Of a DNA stretch of 64,000 nucleotides, positions 1 through 10,500 are shown in pieces. The DNA is from Nematostella vectensis. Its lineage: Eukaryota; Cnidaria; Anthozoa; Actiniaria; Edwardsiidae. Made by a program: the position numbers and the translations under genes. The notes beneath the pieces are model-generated. The model saw nothing but the letters and a program-made list of their open reading frames with translations. It was not told where the DNA came from and made no database searches. Every line of letters starts with the position of its first letter. Within the stretch, counting starts at the first letter, position 1. Location of the stretch: assembly GCF_932526225.1 (NCBI RefSeq), contig NC_064036.1:4967519-5031518 (forward strand), given 5' to 3'.

Positions 1-406
1 GCTCGTTGTTGATGATGTAGTCGGACACTAGGTCATTGTGAAGACCGACCACACTGTCTATCGGCTGCGCCATGCCTACTAGCTTGGTCGTAAGCTTCAG
101 AAAGCTGTCTGCCAGGGCGTCTGTAGTCCGGCTGGCTAGAGCGGTCTTGTATCGCCTCTCGTACTTCCTCACCTCCTCGGCGCTCATGCGCTTGACGTCG
201 TCGTTAGTCAGGGCCTTGCCTACCATTTCTCTCGACTTCCCCGAGGCTACGAGAATCGCGAGTTTCTCCCTCGCGTCTGCTACCTCAGTTTGCTCACCTC
301 CGGCTGCCGTTCCGGCAGGATGCGTCGAGCAGTCCAACGACTCGACGGCCGGGAGGCCGGCGGCGCCCCCCTCGAGAAGACTCTCAAAGCATTCGTCGCT
401 CATCAT
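1..406 (-). CDS. Unidentified protein of the viral element (runs off the left edge)
   Basis: Reading right to left, an ORF opens at an ATG-ATG pair (406-401) and stays open to the window edge, so at least 135 codons. The first ATG overlaps the stop of the ATPase gene by four bases, which supports this start. The first 50 residues are Gly/Ala/Glu-rich; the rest is a charged, probably helical region with a KALTNDDVKRMSAEEV stretch followed by KYERRY. I do not recognise a named domain. By position and style it is likely a small structural or accessory protein of the element, but no function can be assigned. No frame break is visible in the part present. Confidence 0.6.
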   Translation of the reverse strand, partial: MMSDECFESLLEGGAAGLPAVESLDCSTHPAGTAAGGEQTEVADAREKLAILVASGKSREMVGKALTNDDVKRMSAEEVRKYERRYKTALASRTTDALADSFLKLTTKLVGMAQPIDSVVGLHNDLVSDYIINNE

Positions 407-1005
407 CGTCCGACTAGGACGATGGTATAAGGGTGACGCAAGCAAAACTCTAACTTCGAGAACTTTTTCGTCTTGAGGGCCTTCATGTACTCTTTCATCT
501 TCTCTTCTGAGAGCTCCGCGCCGTAGTCATGCAGGATAGCTTTCATGTCCGCCTTGCTCGGGGTATAGAAGACCACCAAGGCCGCGATGTTCTCACGAAA
601 CGGCTTCGTGATGCTGCTGAGCTGCTGCGTGATCACCCACACGCTAATACTACCGTGGCGCGCGCTGAACGCCAAGTTGACAAGCTGGTCAGAGCGCCTC
701 TTTACGTCTTTCGAGGCCGCACAGTCGTCGAGTATGATTAGCGTATTAGTGCCTTCGAAGAGAGCGGAGACAAACCTCAGCAGTATGTCGATCTGACCCG
801 CCTCAGGTGCGATGACAAACAGACGATTGTCGCCCTCGCCGAAGCCGTCGTATGTTTTGTTGTAGACAAAGGTAGGGTACACGAGTACGATGTAGTCAAA
901 CTTGCCCCGGAAAGGGCCGCGCAGCCGGTCCACTACGAATTGGGTCTTCCCGCATGACGTCGGGCCCACGATGAGAGCTTTAAATGGGACGTTTTTCGGG
1001 TCCAT
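403..1005 (-). CDS. A32-like genome-packaging ATPase of the viral element
   Basis: A 200-residue P-loop ATPase. Walker A is GPTSCGKT at residues 14-21, preceded by a hydrophobic strand (KALIV). Walker B is LIILDD at about 89-94, and an ITQQ segment at 125-128 fits the sensor position of FtsK/HerA-type packaging motors. The size matches the short A32-like ATPases of Polinton-like and related viruses, which pump DNA into preformed capsids. It sits 19 bases after the capsid-like gene and its stop overlaps the next start by four bases. The reading frame is intact although neighbours are broken. Family assignment rests on motifs; the exact viral clade is uncertain. Confidence 0.75.
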   Translation of the reverse strand: MDPKNVPFKALIVGPTSCGKTQFVVDRLRGPFRGKFDYIVLVYPTFVYNKTYDGFGEGDNRLFVIAPEAGQIDILLRFVSALFEGTNTLIILDDCAASKDVKRRSDQLVNLAFSARHGSISVWVITQQLSSITKPFRENIAALVVFYTPSKADMKAILHDYGAELSEEKMKEYMKALKTKKFSKLEFCLRHPYTIVLVGR

Positions 1006-1024
1006 ACCGCTCCGGCGTATGTGC

Positions 1025-2292
1025 TCAGTATTGTTTGGACTCTAGCTGTCCGTTCATAAGGTTCATCTGGGCGTCGGCCACCACAAACACGTGACAGTTC
1101 ACGTTACCCGAGCCGCTTGCCGTGCGTTTTATCTCGAGGTGCACACCGTCACGGGTATTGACCAATCGGAGACCACCCCCATGGATAGCACTGTCGTCCG
1201 TCGTTCGAAGGTCGATCCACAGAGCAAACTTGTTATCGCCATAGAACGACATGGGGCCGATTGCCGGGGCGGCGGGCGCTCCGCTGTGCCCCCCCCCCCC
1301 CCCCCCCCCCCGGGAGGGGCGGACGAACCGCCTTTTCGCCTCCCTCCAGAAATCCGTGGGGCGCAGCCCCTGGCTAAAGACCTTGTTTGGCATGCCGTCG
1401 ATTGTAACGCGAACGCTCTTGATGTCGGGGTACACGAACTTCTCAGAGTCGCGAGCCCCTGCCGTGTATGGCTCCACAAAGAGGAGCAACAGGCCACTCA
1501 TAGACCTTCGCGGCAGGTTGACACTCTCGTTGATTATGCTGTCCGTCCCTTTGTTAATCACGACGGTCTTGTGAAGGTTCACTTGCTCGTAGAAGAACGT
1601 TGTGCCGTTTTGGTAGGCGGCGGCTGCAGACCGGGCGAGGTTGTCGTCCCTCAGGCTTTCGTACTCCAGCTCTAGATTTTTGATGCCATAGGATAATTTG
1701 GTAGCATCGCTTCCGACTACTACCTGATCAACCGCTGCGAACGTGATCTCGAAGAGCAGCGCCTCGGAGAGCGCCCTTGGGTACAGCACGCCGTGGTCCG
1801 TCAGCAGAGAATGGTCTAGCGGGATGGTGTACCTCGCCCCGTGGGCGGCGTTTAGAGCGACCTCCTTGGCGTTACTGGTCGCTTTATCGCCAGCCTGCGC
1901 ATGTTTTCTGACTGTATGCCCTGCTCCAGGCGGTCCTCTCTCTCGGCCTTGGACAGGTAAAGCTCCTCATACGTCTTGAAGACGTCGTAGCGGCTAGTGT
2001 CCTGGAGCGTTTCTCCAGCAAACGTGATTTTCTGGCGGCTCACGAGATTTCGGCCGACGTTGTTCACGACGGTATTATTCGCATGGCCTGAGACGGAGAG
2101 ATCGAGACCGACCCTCAAGGAGCCAGGCACGAGCGTGACGCCTTCCGATAGCTTTGGGACCGCCACATACAGCGTCCCGCCTGGGGAGGCCGCCGACGGG
2201 TTGAGAGTGACCCGGTGAACAGTTCTCTCGGCTTTCAACCCCAGAGGAATTCTGGGTGTTCGTTGGGGGTCAAGTTTATCGCTGACTGACAT
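1025..2292 (-). pseudogene. Double-jelly-roll-type major capsid-like gene, frameshifted
   Basis: Two overlapping-phase ORFs form one gene. The N-terminal part begins at ATG 2292-2290, reads to about 1870-1895, then drifts to a stop at 1854-1852; the C-terminal part is open in another frame from that same zone down to the stop at 1027-1025. A single-base indel at roughly 1870-1895 is the simplest explanation. Combined length would be about 420 codons. Short phrases such as SGHANNT, KITFAGETLQDT and LLLLFVEPYTAGARDSEK match capsid-like proteins I associate with cnidarian Polinton-like elements, from recollection. A 22-base poly-C run (about 1289-1311) encodes a glycine run in a loop, also a likely site of length error. 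Confidence 0.65.
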
Positions 2293-2303
2293 CGTATATA
2301 TAT
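2293..2303. promoter_or_regulatory. TATA-rich divergent spacer
   Basis: Between the two divergent start codons of the viral element lies an alternating TA tract that continues past the plus-strand start (about 2293-2317). It is the only intergenic DNA available to both genes, so any promoter must overlap it and the coding ends. Promoter function is inference. Confidence 0.3.
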
Positions 2304-2673
2304 ATGCGTATATATGCACATAAAGTACGAAGCCGCGTGGTCGGTGTCGTGGGCGCGGGCGTGGGGGTGGTCTCTAGGGGTCTTACGACCAAGGTGGCTA
2401 AACACGAAGACACGATGGTTTTAGCGGAGAGTAAGAAAAACTCGATCAGCGAGCTGGTCTCTGCAAGACAGGCGTATCTCAGACGATGAATTTCGGCTGA
2501 TACTTCAAGAACGAGAGAGATACAACGCGCTCAAGGACGCTATCAGAGCCCGACACGGCCTCGCACCGCGCGATAAAAAAAGCGAGAAATGGCCCTCCCT
2601 GAAGGCACGCGAAAAGATGAAAAAGAGGCTGCGAGAAATTCGCGAGGAGTTCGGGAGCGAGGTGTTCGAGTGA
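2304..2673 (+). pseudogene. Small divergent gene of the viral element, frameshifted
   Basis: The plus-strand ORF from ATG 2304 encodes a Gly/Val-rich stretch (VVGVVGAGVGVVSRGL) followed by a helical region ending in KNSISELVS, then stops at 2489. A second, overlapping plus-strand frame without its own ATG continues the same kind of protein from about 2455 to the stop at 2671-2673: charged and helical, ending REEFGSEVFE. Both halves look coding, so a frameshift near 2445-2475 is the likely break. The start lies 11 bases from the capsid-gene start on the other strand across a TATA-rich spacer. I do not know its function. Confidence 0.5.
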
Positions 2674-2789
2674 AGCTCAGGTTTAAACGCCACGCCAGCG
2701 GCTTTGAATTTACGGCCGAAAAACGGTTATTCCGCGCTCCGTAGGTCGGCGGCCCTCCTCGTTTTCGCGGCCCTTCCGACGCCATCGCT

Positions 2790-3240
2790 ATTTGCCCCAA
2801 AAGTCGTGTACGCGAACGCGCCCGGCCTACGCCCTAATTATTCATGCACGCGAAACGCGCCCGGCCTACATGGGCAATCGCCCTAATTATTTATGTACGC
2901 GAAACATTATCTGCCTGAGCCTACACGAACAATTGCCCTAATTAATTATTCATGTACGCAGCCCTAATTAATTATTCATGTACGTGAAATCGATTTGGCC
3001 TACATTAGCAATTGCCAAAAGCTTATGTACGTGAAATCGATTTGGCCTACATTAGCAATTGCCAAAAGCTTATGTACGTGAAATCGATTTGGCCTACATT
3101 AGCTTTTGCCTATTGTTTATGTACGTGAAGCATTATCTGCCTGATATATGGAGACGGGGCTGGGAGGCCCGGAGGGGCGATTCGCGCCTCCCAGGCCGTT
3201 TCACTGAAACCCCCTGGCCATCCCCCCCCCCCCCCCCCCA
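2790..3240. repeat. Tandem repeats flanking the viral element, then poly-C
   Basis: Imperfect tandem units each contain a core like CATGTACGCGAAAC or TATGTACGTGAAATCGATTTGG followed by CCTACATTAGCAATTGCC. Three nearly identical units of about 48 bases lie at about 2985-3125, with shorter diverged copies upstream. From 3155 comes a GC-rich segment with a short inverted repeat (GGGAGGC...GCCTCCC) and a poly-C run at about 3221-3239. This may be the terminal or subterminal repeat zone of the element or an unrelated minisatellite; no gene is seen here. Confidence 0.7.
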
Positions 3241-3326
3241 ACATATGTCCGGACCCTTTGATATACCCCCGCCCTGTCGTTAATGTTCTTTATTTTTCTA
3301 AACTTGTCGTTTCGTGATGGCTGCAG

Positions 3327-6300
3327 AGCGTCTAGCTATGGCGCAATAGGGAGTGTAATCGGCCACGAGGTGTCTCACGGGTTCGATGACAAAGGTAAAT
3401 GCATACATTCCGTCTAATTGTATTTTAAAAATACATGAGAGTGTCATCCATGAACACAGAGGTAGTTCAGAGGCACTCAGCTTGATTTCTACGTCATTTC
3501 CTCTCCTATCTCTCCTACCTCTAGAGCTCTTAATCTTTCCACTCGTTTTAATAGTGTTAGACGTGCTGGTTGTTTCGTGCAAGCTCTCGCTTTTACTTTT
3601 GCACCCTTCCTTACTCCACCTTATTACTTGTACAAACAACTCCCACTTGTTTTCCCGATAGCTGTATTCGCACGTGCCAGTGGTGGCCGTGCTGTTTATC
3701 AACAGGAGGTTTCGGCGTGGGGGGCGGCTGTTTGCAGGATATATTTCCAGCGGAAAGGGCGTACAGGCATCATCATCATGACAACTTGTTTTTTCCTGCT
3801 GCTTTTTTTTTTTATAAGCAGATTTTTAAATGAGTATAAAAAAGGAAGTAAAAATGATCTGATGACATGCGGTTAACACTTTTTGCTGTAAAAAATCAAA
3901 TCTATTAAGCAGGATCATAAAAAATACCCCAAATTCCGAAAATCGCTGCTTTTTATTGGTCATGGCAAGCTTATCCTATTTTGCCGGATCCGCCTCTGGC
4001 TACGTTATTTTTCTAAATTAATTTTGGCTATCACAAAGGAAAAAAACAAGCAGACGAGACTGTGTGTATGGTTTTAGACAAAGAAATATGCCTAGCCATC
4101 TAGCTGAAATAGTTACCCAATCATTACACCTCACAAGCACGTTCTAGTCATACCTTGAAAGTGCAAAAGTGCAATTTGTCATACAACTCTGCTCTTTTCT
4201 GTAATACCGTCTACAACTACAATATACTCTTAAGATATAACAAAGTTAAAGATCGAACAGGTTGGGGGGGACGTGTGTGGATAAGGTGAGATTTAAAGAA
4301 TTGGGAAAGTTAAGGGTGACGTATTAAAGTGTGCACGGCACAGTCAGGACTTCTAGCAGTTCTACTTAGAGAGAATATAATGGATTAGTGAATACACTCA
4401 AGTACAGTGTTAGCAGGAAGTGATTGATTTGACTGCTCTACAGGGAGTGAATTTATATGGAAGTGAGCAGAAGTGGTGTAAACGCACAGCCAGCAGGAAG
4501 TTATCTTGTTTGATTTGAGTGTTTTGACTCTGAAGGAAGTAAATATGACGAGCATGGGAACCAGGTTCAATGGTGGACTAACAAGACGATCCTAGAGTTC
4601 CAGAAGAGGGCGCAGTGCTTCGTGAGTCAGTATAACAATTTTACCTACCACGGAGAAAAGGCGAGTACCGGAAGAGTGTTATGTGCTTTTGCATTGTTAT
4701 AAAACAGTTTTTTTTTTGTACTCTTTAGAGATTCATGACATATTCACAGATTTTTATTAATCTAAATGCGCTCTTCAAGATGGCTGAAAAAAATTAAACT
4801 GCAGGATTTTTTCAAGATTTTATATGCGTTAACAAGAAAGAAAGTTACACTGTTATGATATCACCTAGGAATAGATTTGATTTTTGATTAATTAGACCTA
4901 GGTACTCGTGAATATGGCGAGATCAGGTTAAGCACAGACTTTTGAGGTTAGAAAATGCTAGTATAATATAAAGAAAATTTATTTACCGTTTGCGTTTAGG
5001 TCAATGGGTGGTTTTCATTGTCGGAAAATATGGCAGATAACCTTGGCATCGAGAAAGCATACAAAGTGAGTACTGGGTTCTAAGAATTACACTCTCGCCA
5101 ATCTCGTTCCCAGACCCCACGTACCTTTGTGCCACGGGGGAACGTGCTAAAAATTATGGACGCTTTTGTATCGCGGACTGCGAAAGGGAGCCCAAATCTA
5201 ATTACACACAGACTCTCAATGTCCAAATCCAGCACGCATGTAGAATAATCATTGTTTCTTTGGGGGAGGGGACATACGGGAGTTTTGCGCTTCCAAGATG
5301 GCGGCGGCTTGTTACACCGGAAGCCTAAATCGCTAGCGAAGCGAAATTAGTGTTATCAGCTAAAATTAATCAAAGCCTGATTTCTCCTCAGGCTTACAAA
5401 GAATGGACAAAGCGAAATGGGGAGGAGCCGCGTTTACCCGGCGCTATGCTTACTAATGATCAAGTATTTTTCGTCAGCTTTGCAAGGGTTGGTATTTACC
5501 ATGTACTAGCTGATGATCACGATGTATTAATGATGACGATGATTCGTGAATGATGAAGTGATGATGATGATGATGAATTAATAACAATGATGATTCATGA
5601 ATGATGTGATGATGACGATGATTCCGGTATGATTATAATGATGATGCAATGCTGATGCATGAATGATTTGGGTGTTGAATGATTTAGTTTGATTAGAAGA
5701 CTACAATCGTGATAACAACGACCACAAAAATTATGATGACGACAAAGACGAAGATGATTATCACGACAACGATTATAATAGTGATAATGGGGACCAGGCC
5801 CGTACCCAGGATTTTTCTTGGAGCGTTGCGAAATCCAAAAAAAGTGGAACTAACTTTGCTGGGGGGGGGGGGGGGGGGGGAGTTTTCTTATAAAAATCTG
5901 ACTACCTTCGGAAGAACAAAAATGATTTTTTTATGCCATTTCAGTATCTCCTGGGCCTGTAGACGGCAATAATAGCATTTATTATTATCGGCAATAAATA
6001 ACAAGGTTATGATGATTATGACTATCATTACTATGGTAACGATGGCAATGATGATAATGATGACCCGATCTTGTTAATATTAACAGGGTTGGTGTAAGCT
6101 CATCAAACCGCTTGGGCGCAAATATGAGATGTATGGAAGGTATGCGCCAGTCGCCTACAGGTAAACACATATACAGTACCTATCTGGAGGAACATTAGAT
6201 ATAAGATGTTCTATATTTCCATATCACATAAAAAAATTCCAGAAAGCAGTTGTTAGAACTATGCATAAGTACCTTTTCATTTATTATCTTATCGTGACAT

Positions 6301-6869
6301 GAAAACACCTCTATTATAATGTGTAAACATCAACCCTCCCTCCCTTTTGGGGTTGGTCTCAAAACAAGTAATATATATGGAATAAATCGAGGGAAATGGT
6401 GTAAATAAAGCTATTTTGCTTAAAGTTTTAACAATTTGTAGTGTTTTTTCAAGTTCAAAAAATGTAAACAAAAAATAAATAATAACAGGATCCCCGCCCC
6501 CACCCATCTGGATATATAAATTCGTCTCTGTTTTGAGCCCCCCTCCCCTCCCCCTCCTAAAACACAGTTAGTTATTCGTTCGTCGTGGCAGGTAAAAATC
6601 ATTTATCCTGTCACGTAAACACAGTTTATATTAAGATCTAATCTTGAGCAGACACATAAAAAAGAAACCATTAATATGAGGTTGAGTTATGTTTTTGTTC
6701 AGTTGCATCAGGTTTAATAACATTTCATCTGTCTAGGACCATGGCAATAATGCATTGATAACTTTTTAGGGTGAACGCCACTCTTCAAAACGTGCAAGGT
6801 TTTGCCAAAGCCTTTAGCTGTCCCCTTGGATCGCCAATGAATCCAGTTAAAAAATGCAAGATTTGGTAA
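3327..6869 (+). CDS. M13-family metallopeptidase (neprilysin/ECE-like), 3' part, six exons
   Basis: Zinc endopeptidase of the neprilysin/endothelin-converting-enzyme family; such enzymes are type II membrane or secreted ectopeptidases that cleave signalling peptides. Exons: 3327-3394, 4536-4660, 5000-5065, 5392-5487, 6087-6160, 6770-6869. Phases join cleanly. Exon 1 carries the zinc site in YGAIGSVIGHEVSHGFDD (HExxH); exon 2 has WWTNK and CFVSQYNNF; exon 3 has SENMADNLG, whose Glu is the third zinc ligand; exon 4 has EEPRLPG; the last exon ends CPLGSPMNPVKKCKIW, the family's conserved C-terminal Cys-x-x-Trp end. Intron 2 begins GC (AAG|GCGAGT). The exon 4 donor (AGG|GTTGGT) is weak and its exact end is the least certain junction. 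The first roughly 450 residues of a normal M13 protein, including the membrane anchor and NAY/F motif, are absent: upstream exons must lie beyond the viral element or are lost. Confidence 0.85.
5555..5790. repeat. GAT/GAC trinucleotide-rich microsatellite
   Basis: Degenerate (GAT)n/(GAC)n sequence in the intron between the fourth and fifth M13 exons. The short ORFs across it are products of the repeat. Confidence 0.8.
5794..5960. mobile_element. Short TIR element (MITE-like) with poly-G core
   Basis: The left end CCAGGCCCGTACCCAGG and right end TCCTGGGCCTGT are inverted matches enclosing about 165 bases with a poly-G run near 5860-5880. It has no coding capacity and sits in an M13 intron. 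Confidence 0.6.
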
Positions 6870-7159
6870 AAGGCATGACCACGAAGCATCTAGAATCAGT
6901 AGAAGCTGTCAGGTTTGGCTCTTGAATTGCCTCCTCGATGAAAAAAAAGCAAGTCGAATATTGTTTTGGACTACTGGCGACAACTGTCCTTGATGAAAGG
7001 CGAGTTCAACATTTTTAAGCAGCTCTTATTAAAATTTCACTCCAGGTTCAGCCAATCAAAATACAGAGCGGCCATGAATAGTTAATTGAGATCACTGCGC
7101 CATCAAATGTGTGTCTACAGGGCACTATTTTGAATTCTGCGCCAAGCTTGTTAGTGAAA

Positions 7160-7570
7160 ATGGCGAGATTTGTGCACTGGTCGCTTGTTCTTGTGTTCGT
7201 AGTTGCTGTAGCTCATGTGCGAGTTGGAATCTGTAGTTTTGAATCTTACGAGAACGATGACAACAACGAAGAGTTGACAAACATCTGGGCCGTTGAGCTT
7301 GATACTGACGACGAGGATGTAGCGAGGAGAATTGCCGAAGAGTACAAATATGATTATGGTGGCCGAGTTGGGTCGCTACCGCACCATTTCAAGTTCATAA
7401 AACAGGCAAAGAAAGACGACAAAGGGATTGATTCAGTTGCGAATGACGATGGAAGCGAGGAAACCATTCGCATGGACGAGAAACGAATGCTTGGCCATCC
7501 GCGTGTCAAGTGGATGGAGAGACAGAGAGTTTTGGTGAGAGAAACACACAAGGAGAAAACCTCAAAGTAG
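7160..7570 (+). CDS. Orphan proprotein-convertase prodomain (secreted, 136 aa)
   Basis: Starts at ATG 7160 in good context (GTGAAAATGG); an upstream in-frame ATG at 7109 would put 17 residues before an otherwise typical signal peptide (about residues 1-26). After an acidic linker comes IWAVELDTDDEDVARRIAEEY, the start of the S8 pro-domain, running to HPRVKWMERQRVL. It matches the prodomain of the convertase 3 kb downstream, but stops right after it, without the catalytic domain or a clear dibasic cleavage site. Convertase prodomains are folding chaperones and inhibitors, so this could be a stand-alone inhibitor. Alternatively GTGAGA at 7535 could be a donor and this the first exon of a larger or decayed gene. 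No catalytic exon is seen in the next 3 kb. Confidence 0.7.
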   Translation: MARFVHWSLVLVFVVAVAHVRVGICSFESYENDDNNEELTNIWAVELDTDDEDVARRIAEEYKYDYGGRVGSLPHHFKFIKQAKKDDKGIDSVANDDGSEETIRMDEKRMLGHPRVKWMERQRVLVRETHKEKTSK

Positions 7571-10500
7571 CCCAGCTAGGAGGCGAAAAGGGAGATGAAA
7601 CTATGAGAGAGTGAAGCATGAGTATTTGTTATTCATTTGCATACTACGCTCAGTGATTCCACCGTTAAATTGAAGCGGGTTTCGGGATAAAACTTCAGCA
7701 TTCACTATACGGTACATCGACAAGTGTGTGGAGCACTTGCAAATCTCAAAAGATTTGCGTACTTTTTAAATGTTACTTTAAAATGTATTGTTTTGCTTTC
7801 CATATGGTTCAATCGTCATGTAAATAGCAAAAGATAACATTTAGCATAATTTCGCATCTCTGATGTTTTACTAAAACGTGATTATTTACCGATAAGAAAT
7901 ACCAGAAATGCAGAAAAAAAACTGTCAGATTATATGCTACAGACATCCATTATTGTTCCCAAGATATTCGCGTTTTGTTCCCAAAATATTCGCGTTTTGT
8001 TCCCAAAATATTCGCGTTTTGTTCCCAAAATATTCGCGTTTTGTTCCCTAAATATTTGGGGTTAATTGAATTGCAAAGAGCGCGAAAACGCGGCTAAGCA
8101 AACATTACAAAAACAGTATTGCGTTATGTTCAATGTAATGTGATTTTATTGAAAATATTAAATATATTGAAAGAGTGATGTTTTATATAGCGAATTTCTC
8201 TAGAATTTAAAGACATTTGAAAGGAATAATTTTTTTAGAATAATGTTAATTTTTCCTCAATCCCTTTTTGGATTACAGAAAAAGGAAAACCTGGAAACAT
8301 ACTTAATGTCGTTGTCCCTAGTAATTTCACTGTCTAGATAACGCAAGCTGAACATATTAACTTTTTATTGAACTATGCGCACGAAGACTTTGAGGAGTTT
8401 TCATGAATATCCATAGATATTTCTCGCTGAAATCTATGATATATGTCGAACCATTTTACATGAGTGATATTGGTTATTTCTTCAATATAATTCACTGGAA
8501 TCCTCTATACTCTTGTTTAACAAATTTTGATAGATTTGCGATAAAAGCTTATAACAACGTCTATAGATTTTGGCTCAAAGCTATATGACTTTTATCTCAT
8601 TGAGAAACCTCTTACCGATAGCCCAATGCTCTATTTTTGGCTGAAAAAGGCCTTGACGCAGGTTCAAACCTCTTTCACGCAATGCTGGTAGCTATTTGCT
8701 CAAAGCTATGGAAGCTCGATGACTTTTGGGAACCTAGAAATGCTAACTTACAGCTATTAAAGCTTGTCCGCGCAGACATGTTCTCTTTACGCATACCATA
8801 CGTGGGTTGTGCACAATAAAAGCCCCATAAACAGGCTAAATTAGGAGATGGTCTTGGAGCAAACGACTAATTTATAGCTTCTAGTCTTGTTAACTTGCTA
8901 TTTGCTAAGTTAATTTGGGGTGATGTATTTAAAAGTTATTGTACGGCAAGTGATCAACGAAACACCTGACGTGTGAGAAGGATCCGGCCGCACTTTTCGA
9001 TTTCGAAATTTTCTTGAGGTAGACACCTTCTAAGTATTTTTTAATCCACCCCTGGTGTGAATACGAAGATTTTCGTCAATAGAACAAGGTATGCGTGGTT
9101 ATTTTAATATGTGCCAAACATTTTACTCTGATGTTGAATTTTTAAGTATTTCTTCCATTCTTTTTACCTTTGTCATAATTACGATTGGTATAGTTTGAAA
9201 CAAGAACTGTCTGTAGAATGTGTGGCTATTTTGTAGACTGTACCTAAAATTGAATTTGAAAAATGTTTAATATATGTATACCAGAATATATTTCTTTCGT
9301 ATGAAATGACGCCCCGGCAGAGTTTATCGCCACGATTATATACGACTATACCAATCTTCCATGAGTCAGAAGCCTTTAAGAGAGAAATGGTTGCATATCT
9401 CACATCCTTGTTTTATTCCTGCCTCTCATTATAAAAGAGTAAAATGCTTTGGAGGAACAGCGGGGAATAATAAATGGTTGAGAGCACATGCAGTGAATGA
9501 TCCAATGGTTAAATGTAATAGATAATAGTTTTTAGCGAACGGCAAACTTTTCTTTTTCAAAGTTGAGCAAGCAAGGTCTAGTTAATGCTTGGAGATTGTA
9601 TCTTTTGTCTTCAGAAAAAAAGAAAACATTGACATAGGTGTATTTCATTAAAGTATTTTTTTAAAGTATTTTTTTTTTCATTAAAGTATATTTTAGTCAT
9701 TATATTAAATTTTCCTTCAAACTGAAGTACACGCGTCTTGAAAGAGAATTCCATTTTGATCTTTTCGAGTTGTGATGAAAAACGTGTTTAAAAGTGTTTA
9801 AAATTGGCCATTCTCTTTAGCTATAAATTCACGTTTCTAAGAAACGCTATCTTTTTAGCAACTATGTTTCTTGTGGTTTTTGCGGTGCAAGCTGATATTG
9901 CATTCAAATTCTGAAATTGTCCGTCTTGATTTCGGAAAAAAGAGGCTTACAAAATACCAAAATATTTAAGAAAAAACTACTTCGCATTGCCAAGTGAAAT
10001 CTTAAAACATGATATATCATTTCACATAAAAAATGATACCAAAAACGTCAAAACATTATTAAAGTTGAATATCAGCTTTAAAATTGCAGGAAAAAATGCC
10101 TACGATTAATTATATTGGATGCAGGAAATATTGGAAACCTGAAGTTAAATTGTTTTTATTTTCAACCGATAATTTTCTATATTATTTGGTTTATCTCGAG
10201 AGAAAACACAATGGAAATTCTATAGCTTTTATTCGGCGCTCATTACGAGGAAAGCTTTCCTGATTATCGTCCTCATTGGTGCTTTTGAGTATAATACTTT
10301 GTGCCATTCAAACCCCCTATCCTCCTACGCCTATAACGTGCCTTTTCTCCCACACAGCATCAGTCCTTGTTGTCAATCACTGTAGCCCCGCCTAATTGTG
10401 GATTTCGGCTGTGAAGTCTGCGGTCCCGTGAAATAATCAGTCGCTCAGATTGGTCGAGATGGAAGTCGGTGCTAGCCTTGCATGATCAACACATCAACAT

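Larger units (their letters stand above)
1..2700. mobile_element. Decayed Polinton-like (PLV/Maverick-class) endogenous viral element, right-hand part
   Basis: A compact cluster of four genes with almost no spacing: three on the minus strand (unidentified protein, A32-like packaging ATPase, capsid-like protein) and one on the plus strand, read divergently. The region is visibly richer in G+C than the AT-rich DNA that follows and no introns are needed. A four-base start/stop overlap (403-406) and an 11-base gap between divergent start codons (2292/2304) are typical of small DNA virus genomes. Two of the four genes carry frameshifts, so this is a degraded genomic copy. The left end lies outside the window; polymerase, integrase and protease genes are not seen. 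Assignment to the PLV/Maverick group rests on the ATPase plus the capsid-like gene and is inference. Confidence 0.7.

Noticed and set aside
72..476. Plus-strand ORF opposite the left-edge viral gene
   Set aside because: The minus strand is open from 406 to the edge with better composition and a start/stop overlap with the ATPase; the plus ORF is its shadow.
3298..3702. Minus-strand 134-aa ORF
   Set aside because: It lies opposite the M13 zinc-site exon (3327-3394) and extends into intron; no motif of its own.
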